This document shows positions 23,131 to 33,926 of a stretch of 64,000 bases of DNA, piece after piece. Position 1 is the stretch's first letter; each line of letters begins with the position of its first letter. The notes under the pieces are model-generated. The model did not search any database, was not told where the DNA came from, and saw only the letters and a program-made list of their open reading frames with translations. Position numbers and translations under genes: made by a program. This DNA comes from Ascarosepion bandense. Its lineage: Eukaryota; Mollusca; Cephalopoda; Sepiida; Sepiidae. The stretch spans positions 1,736,001 through 1,800,000 of the forward strand of contig JBBBDQ010001028.1 of NCBI GenBank assembly GCA_037127315.1, given 5' to 3'.

Positions 23131-23304
23131 TTTAGTATTTCAAGATATATTTGTGTACTTTTGGTACATATATCTGTTAAAATGAAATGTCAGAGTTATT
23201 TTCACCTTTGCGTAATTTAGACGACGATTCACTCATCGCGCGTGCACACACGCACATCGTAGTTGTATAATTTACAGATCCCTTTCTTACATGAGCTTCC
23301 ATCA

Positions 23305-23361
<57 letters not shown>

Positions 23362-23995
23362 TGTGTGTGTTTTATAGCTGATTCTGTCAGAGCCTCGGCA
23401 AATATTCCGAGATTAAGTTATAGGCTGTTTTAATACCACTACAAAATATTTTTGTTAGGATATAAAGAAATTTTCTCCATTGTCAATCCTCTATCTTTAC
23501 GTTAGTCAAGCATCGAGCGTGAGTCTCGAACCAAATTATACATTTTTAGTATAGTAGAGCCCGTTTTGTTTCTAATGACCGTGTAAGTCTGAATGACTTG
23601 CACACTAAAGAGAATAACATGTTGAGAAAAGCTTTATGTAGCTCACTGGAGTCAAGTGAAGTTCACTGAAAAATCTGATAATTCGTTAATACAAGACGAC
23701 CACAAAACTTGATAGGATAAACTACCAATTTCAGAACGCTGTTCGCTTGCACGTGCCTCGAAGCGTTTCTAAGAGAAAAGAAAGAGCGGTTTGAAATATT
23801 CAATGGAACAAAGGCAAACATACGTACTTATGCATAGATTTTAGCATTTTTCCCATATACATTATTCATATATTCTTAGATAAAGGCATGTAAGAACACA
23901 CATGCATACACATAGGCATTATTATCCAACAAGATACACTATTCTTTTGACATTTCAATACACATACACACATAACTGTATACCTAAGTATAACA
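23131..23995. other. No gene seen
   Basis: Includes a (CT)n-(GT)n compound microsatellite at about 23310-23370. Confidence 0.6.
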
Positions 23996-23997
23996 GA

Positions 23998-24479
23998 TGC
24001 CCCGAAAATAATGCTTCCTATTTATTTCAACTGAAACTACTAACTACACGTATCGGAAGATCACCGACACCAGGACTAGTTTTCAGCCACAAGAAATTAT
24101 TTTTCCACATCGAATAAAATCCAGAGTACAACGTTCATAATATGTACCAACAGAGAAAACCCATTTTTTTTAAACACACATCCCTCTCACCACTGCCTAA
24201 CTATGCTCATCTCCACTGTTTAATCTCCATAAAGATTTAGTAAGCGTCATTAAAAGTCAATAGGTTTCCACATGGAGGAATTCAGTGACATATTTCTCGC
24301 TCGTATGATCAATTTCATGAGAGATGTCGCCTTGCCAGATTGTCGCTCAGCTGTTATCAGTAAAAAGATGAAATAAATTATGAGTTATTGACGAGAAGGT
24401 TTTACTAACTGCAATACCCCCACTATTAATTCCTGATGTGGACCAAAGTAATAAAATAGGAGGCATTATTTTCGGTGCA
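23998..24479. mobile_element. MITE of about 480 bp
   Basis: Terminal inverted repeats at about 23998-24023 and 24453-24479 share CCGAAAATAATGC and CTCCTATTT with only a few differences. The interior has no transposase; the 71-residue frame at 23902 crosses the left boundary and is not convincing. The superfamily is not determined; a mariner-type origin is possible. Confidence 0.7.
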
Positions 24480-24531
24480 AAGCTTTTATATGCGCGTCTA
24501 CACATATACTTGTAGATAAGCACACCTTGGC

Positions 24532-24634
<103 letters not shown>

Positions 24635-24639
24635 CTTTA

Positions 24640-25050
24640 ACGTTATTTTAATAGATGCTCATATTGGAGGAGATGCAAGTTTTATTAAAAATATTTATTG
24701 TTTAATAATAAAACTGCATCTAATCAAATATGAGTATCCATTAAAAATAAGGTTTAAACAAATAAATTAGAAATATGTCGGATTTAATCCATTTCCCAAT
24801 ATATATTTTATATTTTTATCAAAAGTAGTAATAAAGTTATTTCCAATTTTATTTCTGTAAGGATAAATGAGTATATTGAAATTTGCTTGAAATCCATCAG
24901 ATTAATCCAATTCGGAATTACTTTCACTCACTATCTTTTAAAATAGTCTGATTGACAATTTTGCCAATCTGTTTATATACATGCAGAAATACATGCATGT
25001 GAGTGAATCCTTATGAGGAACATAATCCAGTCACATAAAAATAATATGCT
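24640..25050. other. No gene seen
   Basis: AT-rich. 'gatgcaagttttattaaaaa' and its complement near 24672-24718 form a short inverted pair around 'tatttattg'. Confidence 0.5.
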
Positions 25051-25054
25051 CCAT

Positions 25055-26365
25055 TAGGTACCTCCACTCATTTCCGATTTCTAAGTTTTAAAGTGAATTA
25101 AAAAAAAAAAGAAACTTTCTTGAAGTTTTAATTTGAGCTTTAATTAAAAACTAAATGTTTAAATTTACTATTTTCAGTAAGCGAAATACTCTGGTGAATT
25201 TCAACTAGAAATTATATTGATTGGAATCTAAAATTTTCAGCTTTTTTAAACCTTTCAATTTTGGGGCCATTTTTTTTTTTTAAGTTTTCAAAACTTATCA
25301 GTTTTTTCGTCCATTTTTGACAGATGGACAAGTTTGTAAACAAACGTTAATTCTCGCTTTTAAAAATCTTGCAAAAATAAAATATACATCTGTGACACGT
25401 TATTTTTGGAAAATTAGCAAATTAAAAGTTGTTAATCTGATTTGAAACAAGTATTACTTGTTTAAAGCATGAATTTTAGAATAAGAGCATTTCTTAATCA
25501 CAGTTTCTGACACGTTAAGTGATTGATGACAACCAGATGTGTTGACAAGCTAAGTATGGCTGACCAGAATCGACATAAATTTGTGAAATCTAAATGAACG
25601 TTTCGTAAATAAAAATAACCCTTAAAACACGTGACCTTTTAATGATATGTCTCTTATGACATTACATACTTTTTAAAAAATGAACAATTCTACAAAAAAG
25701 AAAAAATAAATAAATAAAAAACCTATTTAAAAAATCTTCGTACAAAATGATTTGTATTGAGCTTTTTAATTTTCGATTAGTAAATATAGTTTTTACTTAA
25801 TAACCGAATACACACAGTGACTGGAAGAAATTAAAAAGATGTTTGAAACTTTATAAATCATAATTAACAAGGAAAAAATGAAAACAATTCTTGTAAAAAT
25901 ACATTATTCATCGGAAAATGTTTTTCTTCAGAATATGATATCCTTAATTAAAAACTTACCTAAACAAGAAATGGCGTAGTTTTATTGCATTTTTATTCTA
26001 TTTGTCGGAGCAGATTTTCGGAAAAATAGCTATTGTTTGAAGAAAAAAAAATAGACAATTTACATTTTCCAAAGAGTTCTTCATTTAAATAACGAAACAA
26101 AGTTTGCGGCCAGTATTGAATTTCTAGAAATTTCATGAAATTAATTGAAAGGGATGTAACAGATATTAAAATAAAAAAACATTTTTACCAAGATTTTCTA
26201 AAAGTAAACTTTCGAAACTAGAAAGGATTAAAGATTTAAAAAAAAATACACTGATCTTTCCTCTTAATAATAACAAACATTTTAATAAAAATTTGTTTTT
26301 AAGTTTTGTTGCCTTTTTTACATCATGCTATGCTGTTTTTGTCAGTGAACTAGTGGAGGTACCTA
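25055..26365. mobile_element. Non-autonomous TIR element, copy 3 (best copy, TAGGTACC family)
   Basis: Ends are TAGGTACCTCCAC (25055-25067) and its exact reverse complement (26353-26365). The flanking hexamer CTCCAT is duplicated at 25049-25054 and 26366-26371, so the boundaries are firm: 1311 bp. No open frame longer than background, so it must depend on a transposase supplied elsewhere. Related copies are at 8900, 13889 and 38430. The 13-bp TIR and 6-bp target duplication do not fit a superfamily I can name with confidence. Confidence 0.88.
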
Positions 26366-26371
26366 CTCCAT

Positions 26372-28090
26372 ATTTATCAGTCGTCATTTGTGAATAAAAG
26401 TAAAACGAAATATCGTTTTGTCGTGTAAAAGATTTTTCTACTGTTTCGATGTTTACTGAAATAAATCATCTGAGAAAGAGTATGAACAGAACTAACATGA
26501 GCTTCTCTTTTATAAGAAGGTTAAAAAATTTTGGAGTATAAACAAATTTATTGTCGTTAAAAAAATGACAAATGTCTAAGACTTTTATAATCTTAACTTA
26601 GATTTTAATTTAAGTCATTAGAATAAATTTTCAAGTTTTTTACTTTTTTTACTGGAATTATTTTATTCTGACTTTAAGAAGAAAGAAATTTTCAACCATA
26701 TGCCCTCATTGATATAGTAAACATGGAAATATAATTAAAAATACCGATGCATTTTCTAATTTGTAATTTAAATATAATTAATTTTCGTAATTACTTTCAT
26801 CCGATCTCGTATATGAATTTGCGAACAGGACTATTCCCCACATTGAAAAGCATGCTCTCACATGCACTGATTTGTTACTTTTTAGAGCCATGTGACAATG
26901 TGAACCTAACAAGAAAATAGTTCAACATCAATAAATACCTTGGAAGCTCGGACCAAATTGAACGTCGGTTATTCTTGCTAGATCGGTTATCTCCCGGTCT
27001 TCTAAAAGATGAGTAAAGAGACAATTATTTGTTTTATAATTAAGTTCAGAAATGGAAATATTACAATTAAAAACAAAAAAGGAAAGCACAAAAACATTAT
27101 TTAAAAATCATTAGATTTATAATTCGAATATAATTTTTTACTTCCAAGTTGAAAATGATCGTTGACAATGTTGAATATCTAATACAATTATAAAAATTAA
27201 TTAGGAGCATAAATGTTTCATTCAATTAAATGAAAGAAAAAAATATTTATCTTGAAATAAAATTATTTCAAGATATCGGAATATTTTAATTATTTCAAGA
27301 TTTTGGAATATTTATTTATTTTACCTGAAGACAGAATGACATTGAAAGTTTTTAATATTGTAGAACGCAACCTATGATATATTTTTATGTTAAATACTTT
27401 GCTGGAAAGTTGTTGAGGGCTTCAACACATTGATGAGATTTTTATTCCCCTGGTACATTTGATCCGCAAACAATTTTTGTCGGACTTGTATGAGTCCAAA
27501 GGAGAAATAAGACATGGATTCAAACCAAGAAATATTAATAAATATATTGAGAGGTCATTTTATAACAAGAAGAATGAGAAATGCAATTAAATGTGAATCC
27601 AAAGCAACTTTTAGTAGCTGTAGTTGAGGTACTTATAAATATGAGGGAGTAAAAAGAATACGTCTTTTCGCAATATAAAGTCACCGAGAAATTAAATTCT
27701 CGTCCCACCTGTAATTATCGCCGGGGCGAGGACAGTAATTAAAAATCTCACTGCCTGTGATTAATGTGTTATATATAAAACACACACACATATATGTTAA
27801 TTTATCCTCATGTTTTGACTCTAACGCAGAAATTTATTTTGTGTTGTTTTTTAAAAAGAAGCGTTTATTCCATGCCCGCACATACTGCACGTGACTGGAA
27901 ATCGCGTGAGCATCTTTCTATTAAAAAAACAAATTTTCAGTACTCCATTTTCCCCTTTTAAATAATGTTGATGGTAGGACAAAATTGTTTCATAGTGTTT
28001 CTTTAATAGCGAGATGTGTTTGATATTGTGATTTATATGAAATTCTTATATTTTCGACTAGAATTTTCCTTAAGGGTTCGTGTAAATGAT
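26372..28090. other. No gene seen; short inverted and direct repeats
   Basis: At 27249-27274 ATCTTGAAATA pairs with TATTTCAAGAT. The block 'attatttcaaga' with a following 'ggaatattt' is repeated directly at about 27262 and 27289. A CTGAAGA...GAAA word pair at about 27326-27350 lacks convincing helices. Confidence 0.55.
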
Positions 28091-28099
28091 TGGTTAATA

Positions 28100-29035
28100 A
28101 ATCATTTTTATGGCACTTTGGTTTGGTAAGTGACATTTAAGGCGTCCTCTCAAAAAGGTGATAGTGTGTCTAATATACGTAATTGATTTGTGACAAGAAA
28201 TACAATCTTGTACTGAGCATTGAAATTCATACACTATATTGGTCATAGCTAGCTTAGATTTGATGGGGTTATTTTGTTTAGTGACTACAAGTTTTGCAGT
28301 ATTCCATTTTCTGTAATATATTATAAATTTTACACATTTTTGAGGAACTACAGCAGAAATATGGTGTTTAATAATTTTTCAGATAGCGAATTCGTCCTGC
28401 TAATAATTATCGTACATCTGATTGCAGAAAGAATTGTTGATATTTTGTTGTGTGTTATTTTTAATACTAAGACGTGTATTTTTTGTAAGAACAATTTCAT
28501 TTGTTTATCAATGATGTAGTTGGGAAAATTATTGTTGGCTAATGTTTGTTTTATGTGTGTTAGTTTGCTCAAAAATATTCTATGGGAGAAGGAATTTTGG
28601 TGTGCTTTATTGAAGAAGTTCTTTATCTCTGCTATTTTATATCTTTCCGGGCATTGGCTATCATAGTTTTATCATAGCTTACTGGTGTTATATATATATA
28701 TATATATAGTGGTAAGTGGTAAATTCATTGATTTTTAGTTCTATATTAAGATCAAGTAATAGAATTTTGCTATTGGCCATGAGTTCATATGTAAATTTTA
28801 GCGTTAGGTTGTTTTCAAATATTGATTTCAGATTTATAATTTCGCCCTTGTCTATTTTATCAATGAAAAATGTTATCAATATACCTTGTATAAATTTACC
28901 GTTTATCGGTTGTTTTAAACCCTTTGTTTTTAATATAGGGCATGTAAAAGTTAAAGAAAGTCGGACCTAACGGTTTCCCATGCAGACACCATTAGTTTGG
29001 TTGTAGATGTTATCATCATGGTAATAAAATGGAGA
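28100..29035 (-). pseudogene. Penelope-type PLE remnant (RT and GIY-YIG), canonical lineage
   Basis: Read right to left: RT motif B region 'NIYNQTNGVCMGNR' (about 29010-28970), of the YNQxxGVxMGxP type of canonical Penelope elements; the post-catalytic segment 'LLLDLNIELKIN' near 28745; 'IKQTLANNNFPNYIIDKQMK' near 28550; then 'NIVYEFQC' near 28235 and the GIY-YIG endonuclease start 'ITYIRHTITFLRGRLKCHL' near 28175-28120, where the usual YIGHT reads YIRHT. PLEs retrotranspose using this RT with a GIY-YIG nuclease. The catalytic YxDD segment lies in a decayed stretch. Many frame breaks. The N-terminus is cut by (GA)n at 29075. Confidence 0.8.
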
Positions 29036-29071
29036 TTTTGTGGCACAGGCACTAAGTAGTTTCCAAGCAGG

Positions 29072-29074
<3 letters not shown>

Positions 29075-29129
<55 letters not shown>
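29075..29129. repeat. (GA)n microsatellite
   Basis: About 54 bases of GA between the PLE remnant and a LINE remnant. Confidence 0.97.
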
Positions 29130-29133
<4 letters not shown>

Positions 29134-29400
29134 GAAGGTAGACTGAATTTAGGGAGGTAGAAAATGGCAATTGACTTTGCATTTAAACCTTTGGAGATTG
29201 TAGTTATCAGAGAAGCAAGTATACGGAAGGGAGTTCCACAGGCAGGAAGTGCAGGAAAATAAACTGGTAGCGTGGAAGTGGCGATTACATTTGACGGTAA
29301 AAGGATTGGACTTTGATGCCAATCTAGTAGTACAAGTAAATCCGTGTGGTCAGGACACCAGGGAAAGAAACTCATCAGAGTAGAAGATTTAGAATCTAAT
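29130..29400 (-). pseudogene. CR1/Jockey-like LINE, C-terminal remnant
   Basis: On the minus strand the order 'YSDEFLSL', 'TRLASKSNPFTVKCN' (frame-corrected by eye), 'LWNSLPYTCFSDNYNLQ' and 'FKCKVNCHF' matches the last 100 residues of the 22195 LINE. Frameshifted. Confidence 0.7.
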
Positions 29401-29419
29401 CATTAGATACAATTTTAAT

Positions 29420-31500
29420 TTAATAAGTGACCGGTACAAATTCAGAACTAAAGTTTATAAGTTATTCTACCTCTTTTCTCCGCTCTACAGACTCTGCACA
29501 TCATTCCACGTTATCTTTTAACCCGAGGACCCAGCGCACACCCTCCGTATGCAAATTTCTGAACTCTTTCGAGAAGGACCGTTTCGATCTGATCCCCAAA
29601 ATCAAATTCTGTGGGGCTTCAAATAAATTCCAGAACTTACTAAAATCAGATATTAGAAACCTAAAAAAAATCTAAGCACCTGTGGATAAAATCCGACAAA
29701 TCTAATAACATTTATAAATGTGATCCTTTAAATTACATAAGTGTCCTTAAAAATAACCTAACAAGTAATGACAAAGTAGACAGAAGGAACCTAGCATTAT
29801 CTGAAATTAATACAGACACAGCCAAATTCGCCAAAGAATTAAATATTAGTGACAAAATTGGCAAAATCGCCACTAAAGAAGCTTACGTTTTATTTAAGGA
29901 CCACAGACCAAATTTCCAAAACAAATTACGAACCAGGCTAATTAATCCTACAAAAAGTGACTTAGGCATAATTTCCAGGGAAATTCTAAAAGACCTAATA
30001 GAGAAGCTACTATTGAATCTACAACCAAACCTTTGGAAAAGTTCTTCAGATACTATACACTGGTTTAACAATATCAAAAACAAATCTAAATCCACCTTCC
30101 TTAAATTCGATATTGTCGATTTCTATTCCTCTATATCAAGGGACCTTCTTGAAAGTTGTTTAAATTTTGCTAAAAATTACGTGAACATTTCGGATAGGGA
30201 CTACAGAATTATCTTTGCGGCCAGAAAATCCATTCTCACCTTTGATGATTCCACATGCACAAAAGGGCCGGGGGAGGGTTTTGACGTCCCTATGGGAGCA
30301 TATGATTCAGCCCAGGTAGCAGATCTTGTGGGAATTTATATTTTAGATATTCTAAGCAGATTTTTAGACTCAAAACAATTAGGCCTATATCGGGACGATA
30401 GATTAATAATTATCCCTAATTCCAATGGGCCCTACACAAATAGGATACACAAAAAATAATTAGAGCCCTGAAGTACCTCGGTTTTAAAGTCGAAGTCATC
30501 TCTAATCTTAAAATTGTAAACTATTTAGACATCACCCTTAACTTAAATGATGGATCCTACCAACCATTTCTCAAAGAAAATAGTTCCCCCACTTATATTA
30601 ATATTTCATCAAACCACCCCCAAAATATTATAAAACAGATACCCAATATAGTGAATAATAGAATCAACCAATTATCATCCAACATTAAAACTTTCAACGC
30701 AAGTAAAAATATTTACAATAAGGCCCTTCAAAAAAGCGGATATAAGAACAAGTTAACATATAATAAACCTACAATAGACTGCGAATCATCCAAAAATAAA
30801 AATAAAGGAAACTGTAGAAAAAGAAAGATAATTTGGTTTAACCCCCCTTATTGTAAACTAACTAACATTAATATTGGTAAATATTTTCTCAAGTTAATAG
30901 ACAAAAATTTTAATAGCAGTAACCCTCTACGGAAGATTTTTAATAGGTACACCCTTAAAATTAGTTATTCTTGCACCCCGAATATGGACAGCCTTATTGG
31001 TTCCCATAATAGGAGAATTCTGGTGAACTTGCGCAATGCTGAATCTAGGTCCGGAATTCTAAACGAATACAGCTGTAATTCTGTGGACGCCTGCCCGGTG
31101 GAGGGAAAATGCAAATCCACCCAGGTGATTTATGAAGCCCGCAGTTCTCCATCAAACAAACAAACAAACAACAAAAAAAAAGACTTCCGGACCTATATCG
31201 GTATGTCCGCCGGTCCTTTCAAACAAAGACTGTATAACCACAGGTACTCTTTTTCGAACCCCGGTCAGAGGTACCAGATAGCCCTTTCACGAGCATTCTG
31301 GAAAATGAAAGAGGAAGGGCTGGATCCTGAAATTAGCTGGAAACTAGTAGGTTCAGCCCGTATTTTCGTGATAGGTGCTGTCTATGTTTACTGGAAAAAA
31401 GTTCAATATGAAAATACCCCCACCAACACCGGCTACTGATTCTTAGAAGGGAATTCATCAGTAAGTGCCGCCACAAGGCAAATTTTTTGAATACTTAAAT
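29420..31500 (+). pseudogene. Penelope-like element A: RT plus C-terminal GIY-YIG, nearly complete
   Basis: A PLE of a second lineage, readable with a few breaks. Frames: about 29420-29671 (stop), about 29680-30457 (continuing open before the ATG at 30013), 30460-31439. RT motif A is 'LKFDIVDFYSSI' (about 30100-30135); motif B 'GFDVPMGAYDSAQVADLVG' (about 30277-30333); catalytic YRDD near 30390; then 'ALKYLGFKVEV' and 'SSNHPQNIIKQIPNIVNNRI' (30610-30670). The C-terminus has a Cys-rich stretch 'CNSVDACPVEGKCKS' (about 31075-31118) and the GIY-YIG nuclease 'YIGMSAGPFKQRLYNHRYSF' (31195-31255). A frameshift near 31360 changes the last 40 residues. Motif B differs from the Penelope-type motif of the neighbour at 29.0 kb. 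A related inverted copy lies at 37.1-38.4 kb. No full-length active frame. Confidence 0.92.
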
Positions 31501-31695
31501 TTAGAATTTAAATCCCCGTTTGCTAGATGTTAGAATATAAATTAAATGGATTCAATTTAAATTTTAATCTTAATTTTACCTTAACGTTAACCTTAAAAAG
31601 TATTTTAACCCCCCTACCTTCCTATCCCAATCTCCTTTAATTGCCTATCTTTATAAAATATGGATTCTTTTACTAAACCCCTTTTTTCTTTGGTT

Positions 31696-31699
<4 letters not shown>

Positions 31700-31738
<39 letters not shown>
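31700..31738. repeat. (TA)n microsatellite
   Basis: About 39 bases inside the first unit of the tandem duplication. Confidence 0.95.
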
Positions 31739-31744
<6 letters not shown>

Positions 31745-31990
31745 TTTTCTCTAATAATTTTTAGACTAACTTCCTGTAATTGGCTTTTAGCTCGCATCTA
31801 CCTAAAAGTTTAATTAAATAAACTTAAATAAAATTTTTTTAAGATCTTATATTGAAACCCATTCCTTCCCCGCTAAATACACCTCTTCAAACAGTTCAAA
31901 ATCTTAACCTTAAAAAAGTAATTTAACTCCTTTAATTGTCTATCTTTATAAAATATGGACTCCTTTACCAAACCCCTCTTTTCCTTTGTT

Positions 31991-32004
31991 AACACACACA
32001 CACA

Positions 32005-32060
<56 letters not shown>
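31991..32060. repeat. (CA)n then (CTAT)n microsatellite
   Basis: Short CA run, then about 16 copies of a TCTA tetranucleotide, inside the second unit of the tandem duplication. Confidence 0.95.
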
Positions 32061-32398
32061 AATTTCTTTAATAACTTTAAATTCATGACTTCCTGTAATG
32101 GATAAACTTAATTAAAAATGTTTAAGATCTTACATTTAAATCTATTCCTTCCCCTCCTAAATATACCGTTTCAAACCCATGTAAACATTCACTAGCCTCT
32201 ACCATTTGATATTTGATACCCCGTCTATCTCTTGTCTCTATACACCCTGTAATCTCCGCCACTACCAGCTCTGTCCTGTTCTGTTTTGTTTAAAAAATCC
32301 CACTTCCCTGACCTTAAGGGAACTCTCAATTCTTGACTGTTGTTAACCTTGCCCCTTCCCCTTTTAACCCAGGGCCTTCGCCATTTGGAACAAAACAA

Positions 32399-32458
32399 TG
32401 TCGCTGACGTGACGTGGAATCTATGTTAGAGATCCCATGTCGAAATGTGCATCCGACA
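32399..32458 (+). ncRNA. Hammerhead ribozyme-like motif in the PLE A 3' region
   Basis: Stem I TGTCG (32399-32403) pairs with CGACA (32454-32458). The core is CTGACGT (32404-32410), which differs from CTGANGA only at the last base. Stem II GACGTGG (32411-32417) pairs with CCATGTC (32435-32441, one G-U), and ATCT/AGAT can extend it. GAAA is at 32442-32445, stem III is one or two pairs around GTGC (32446-32451), and the UC cleavage site is 32452-32453. The A9-to-U change would be expected to impair cleavage. Self-cleaving hammerheads are known in PLE terminal repeats, where they may process transcripts. Confidence 0.65.
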
Positions 32459-32478
32459 CCTTTGAATTTTGAAAATTT

Positions 32479-32483
<5 letters not shown>

Positions 32484-32540
<57 letters not shown>
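32484..32540. repeat. (TA)n microsatellite
   Basis: About 56 bases of TA after the PLE A 3' region. Confidence 0.97.
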
Positions 32541-32542
<2 letters not shown>

Positions 32543-32891
32543 GGAGTTGATATGTAGCAGTTAACCTCACGAGTTAAAGAGTCTGGAATATTTAGGTTAT
32601 AATTACAATTAAATAATCATGGTATACTAAAGTATATTGTAGTTATGAAAACCAAATAAGAATTGTGCGGGTCATTATCTCATCCAGACACAATTAAAAA
32701 GTGTTATGCTATGACATCAGGCTACTCTGTTGCCTTTTGCACTTCATCTTCATAGTTCAAACTAATTCTCATTTTTGATTGAACAATATTGACATACCTA
32801 CAAGCATATTCTCTAACTACGACTCCATAGTTTTCTAAATAACCATAAATTCATTTTATATTTTCTAAATAAATCATTTATTTATTTTAAA

Positions 32892-32950
32892 ATATCACCT
32901 GAAGAAGAACAGTATTGTTTTGAAACATGGAGATTTTTGTGTAGTGATAT
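32892..32950 (+). ncRNA. Hammerhead ribozyme motif, all elements present
   Basis: Stem I ATATCAC (32892-32898) is an exact complement of GTGATAT (32944-32950). The core is CTGAAGA (32899-32905; position 7 is variable in hammerheads). Stem II AGAACA (32906-32911) pairs with TGTTTT (32916-32921; one G-U) around GTAT. GAAA is 32922-32925, stem III CA (32926-32927) pairs with TG (32940-32941), and the UA cleavage site is 32942-32943. The following 'aatacttttataaac' terminus matches the outer end of the foldback at 741-1584, so they belong to one family. No PLE gene adjoins this copy. Confidence 0.75.
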
Positions 32951-32959
32951 AATACTTTT

Positions 32960-33870
32960 ATAAACAATCGTAAAAACTAAATTACAATATTAAGCTGTAC
33001 TTTGTATTGTAAGGGCTCCGGTTATGCTTATCAAATTGGCCTTGTGCTAAACACATCCAAAGTTCCCACAATTTAAAATATCAGAAGATTGATTGAAGGT
33101 TCGAAGAATAAAAGTGCTTTGTTTGTAAAATAAATGGAATTCTATTAACTGAACAGAATAACAAGTTTGTAAGAAGTTGTAAGTAACAGAATGAGTGTAT
33201 GTTAAAAGATTAACAGATTACTAAGAAAGTTTGAGTTCCTTTCCTTTTTTTATGGCCAGCGTGAAAGGGAAAAGTAAGGTGAAGCAATAACGAAACTTGT
33301 ATTTATCGAAGTTAATTTTTAGGAGTCAGTTGAAGTATCTTGTTGTTATTGTTGTTGTTGACGGCGTGTGAGTAAACATGAAGAAAGGAAGGAGATGAAG
33401 AACAATGTGTGACGTGACATGACAGGTTCAGCGTTTTGAAATTTCTCCCTTACATTGTGAAGAGGTCCTTATCAGATTCCTGCGCCCATCGGACTGACTG
33501 ATTCTGAATTTCTTTGTGTTTTTATAGCCATTTAGTTTTTCACAATGGATTGCTAACTTTACTCTCAGTCAAATCGCTTCCATTGGTTAGAAAATTAATT
33601 TAGCATCACGAAATCCGGCTTCGTCTTTTTTTTCAGTACGGGCCAATCATTTTTTATTCGTCAAAATTAAATTTCACACTTGATTTTGTCTTAGTCTGGT
33701 TTTTCCAAAATGTTTTCAGTCATTTTGATTCATTTTTGAGGGTGTGCAATTATACTTTTCGTGTTTCAGTTACTTGTTCAATGATATAGGATTTGTATGC
33801 TATAGTATTGAGCCTTCTTTATTAAAAGTAAATGAATGAACAGTGGGTTTTAATCTACCTGCTCCTTCAC
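32960..33870. other. No gene seen
   Basis: AT-rich upstream part; somewhat higher GC near 33420-33520. No frame or repeat I can support. Confidence 0.5.
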
Positions 33871-33872
33871 TT

Positions 33873-33875
<3 letters not shown>

Positions 33876-33922
<47 letters not shown>
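33876..33922. repeat. (TA)n microsatellite
   Basis: About 46 bases at the left edge of the Gypsy remnant. Confidence 0.97.

Positions 33923-33923
<1 letters not shown>

Positions 33924-33926
<3 letters not shown>

Larger units (their letters stand above)
31555..32165 (+). repeat. Tandem duplication of a PLE 3' region unit, each with a different microsatellite
   Basis: Two units share blocks 'attgcctatctttataaaat'/'attgtctatctttataaaat' (about 31640 and 31936), 'aaacccctcttttc'-like and 'acttcctgtaat' (31770 and 32088), 'aagatctta' and 'attccttccc' (about 31863 and 32142). At the same internal position the first unit has (TA)n (31700-31738) and the second (CA)n then (CTAT)n (31991-32060). Lies just after PLE A, so probably part of its 3' UTR. 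Confidence 0.75.

Noticed and set aside
27320..27390. CTGAAGA...GAAA with a possible 5-bp stem I
   Set aside because: Stem II cannot form more than two pairs and stem III is absent.
31981..32060. A CRISPR-like or regulatory array
   Set aside because: It is a simple tetranucleotide (CTAT)n microsatellite in a eukaryotic genome.
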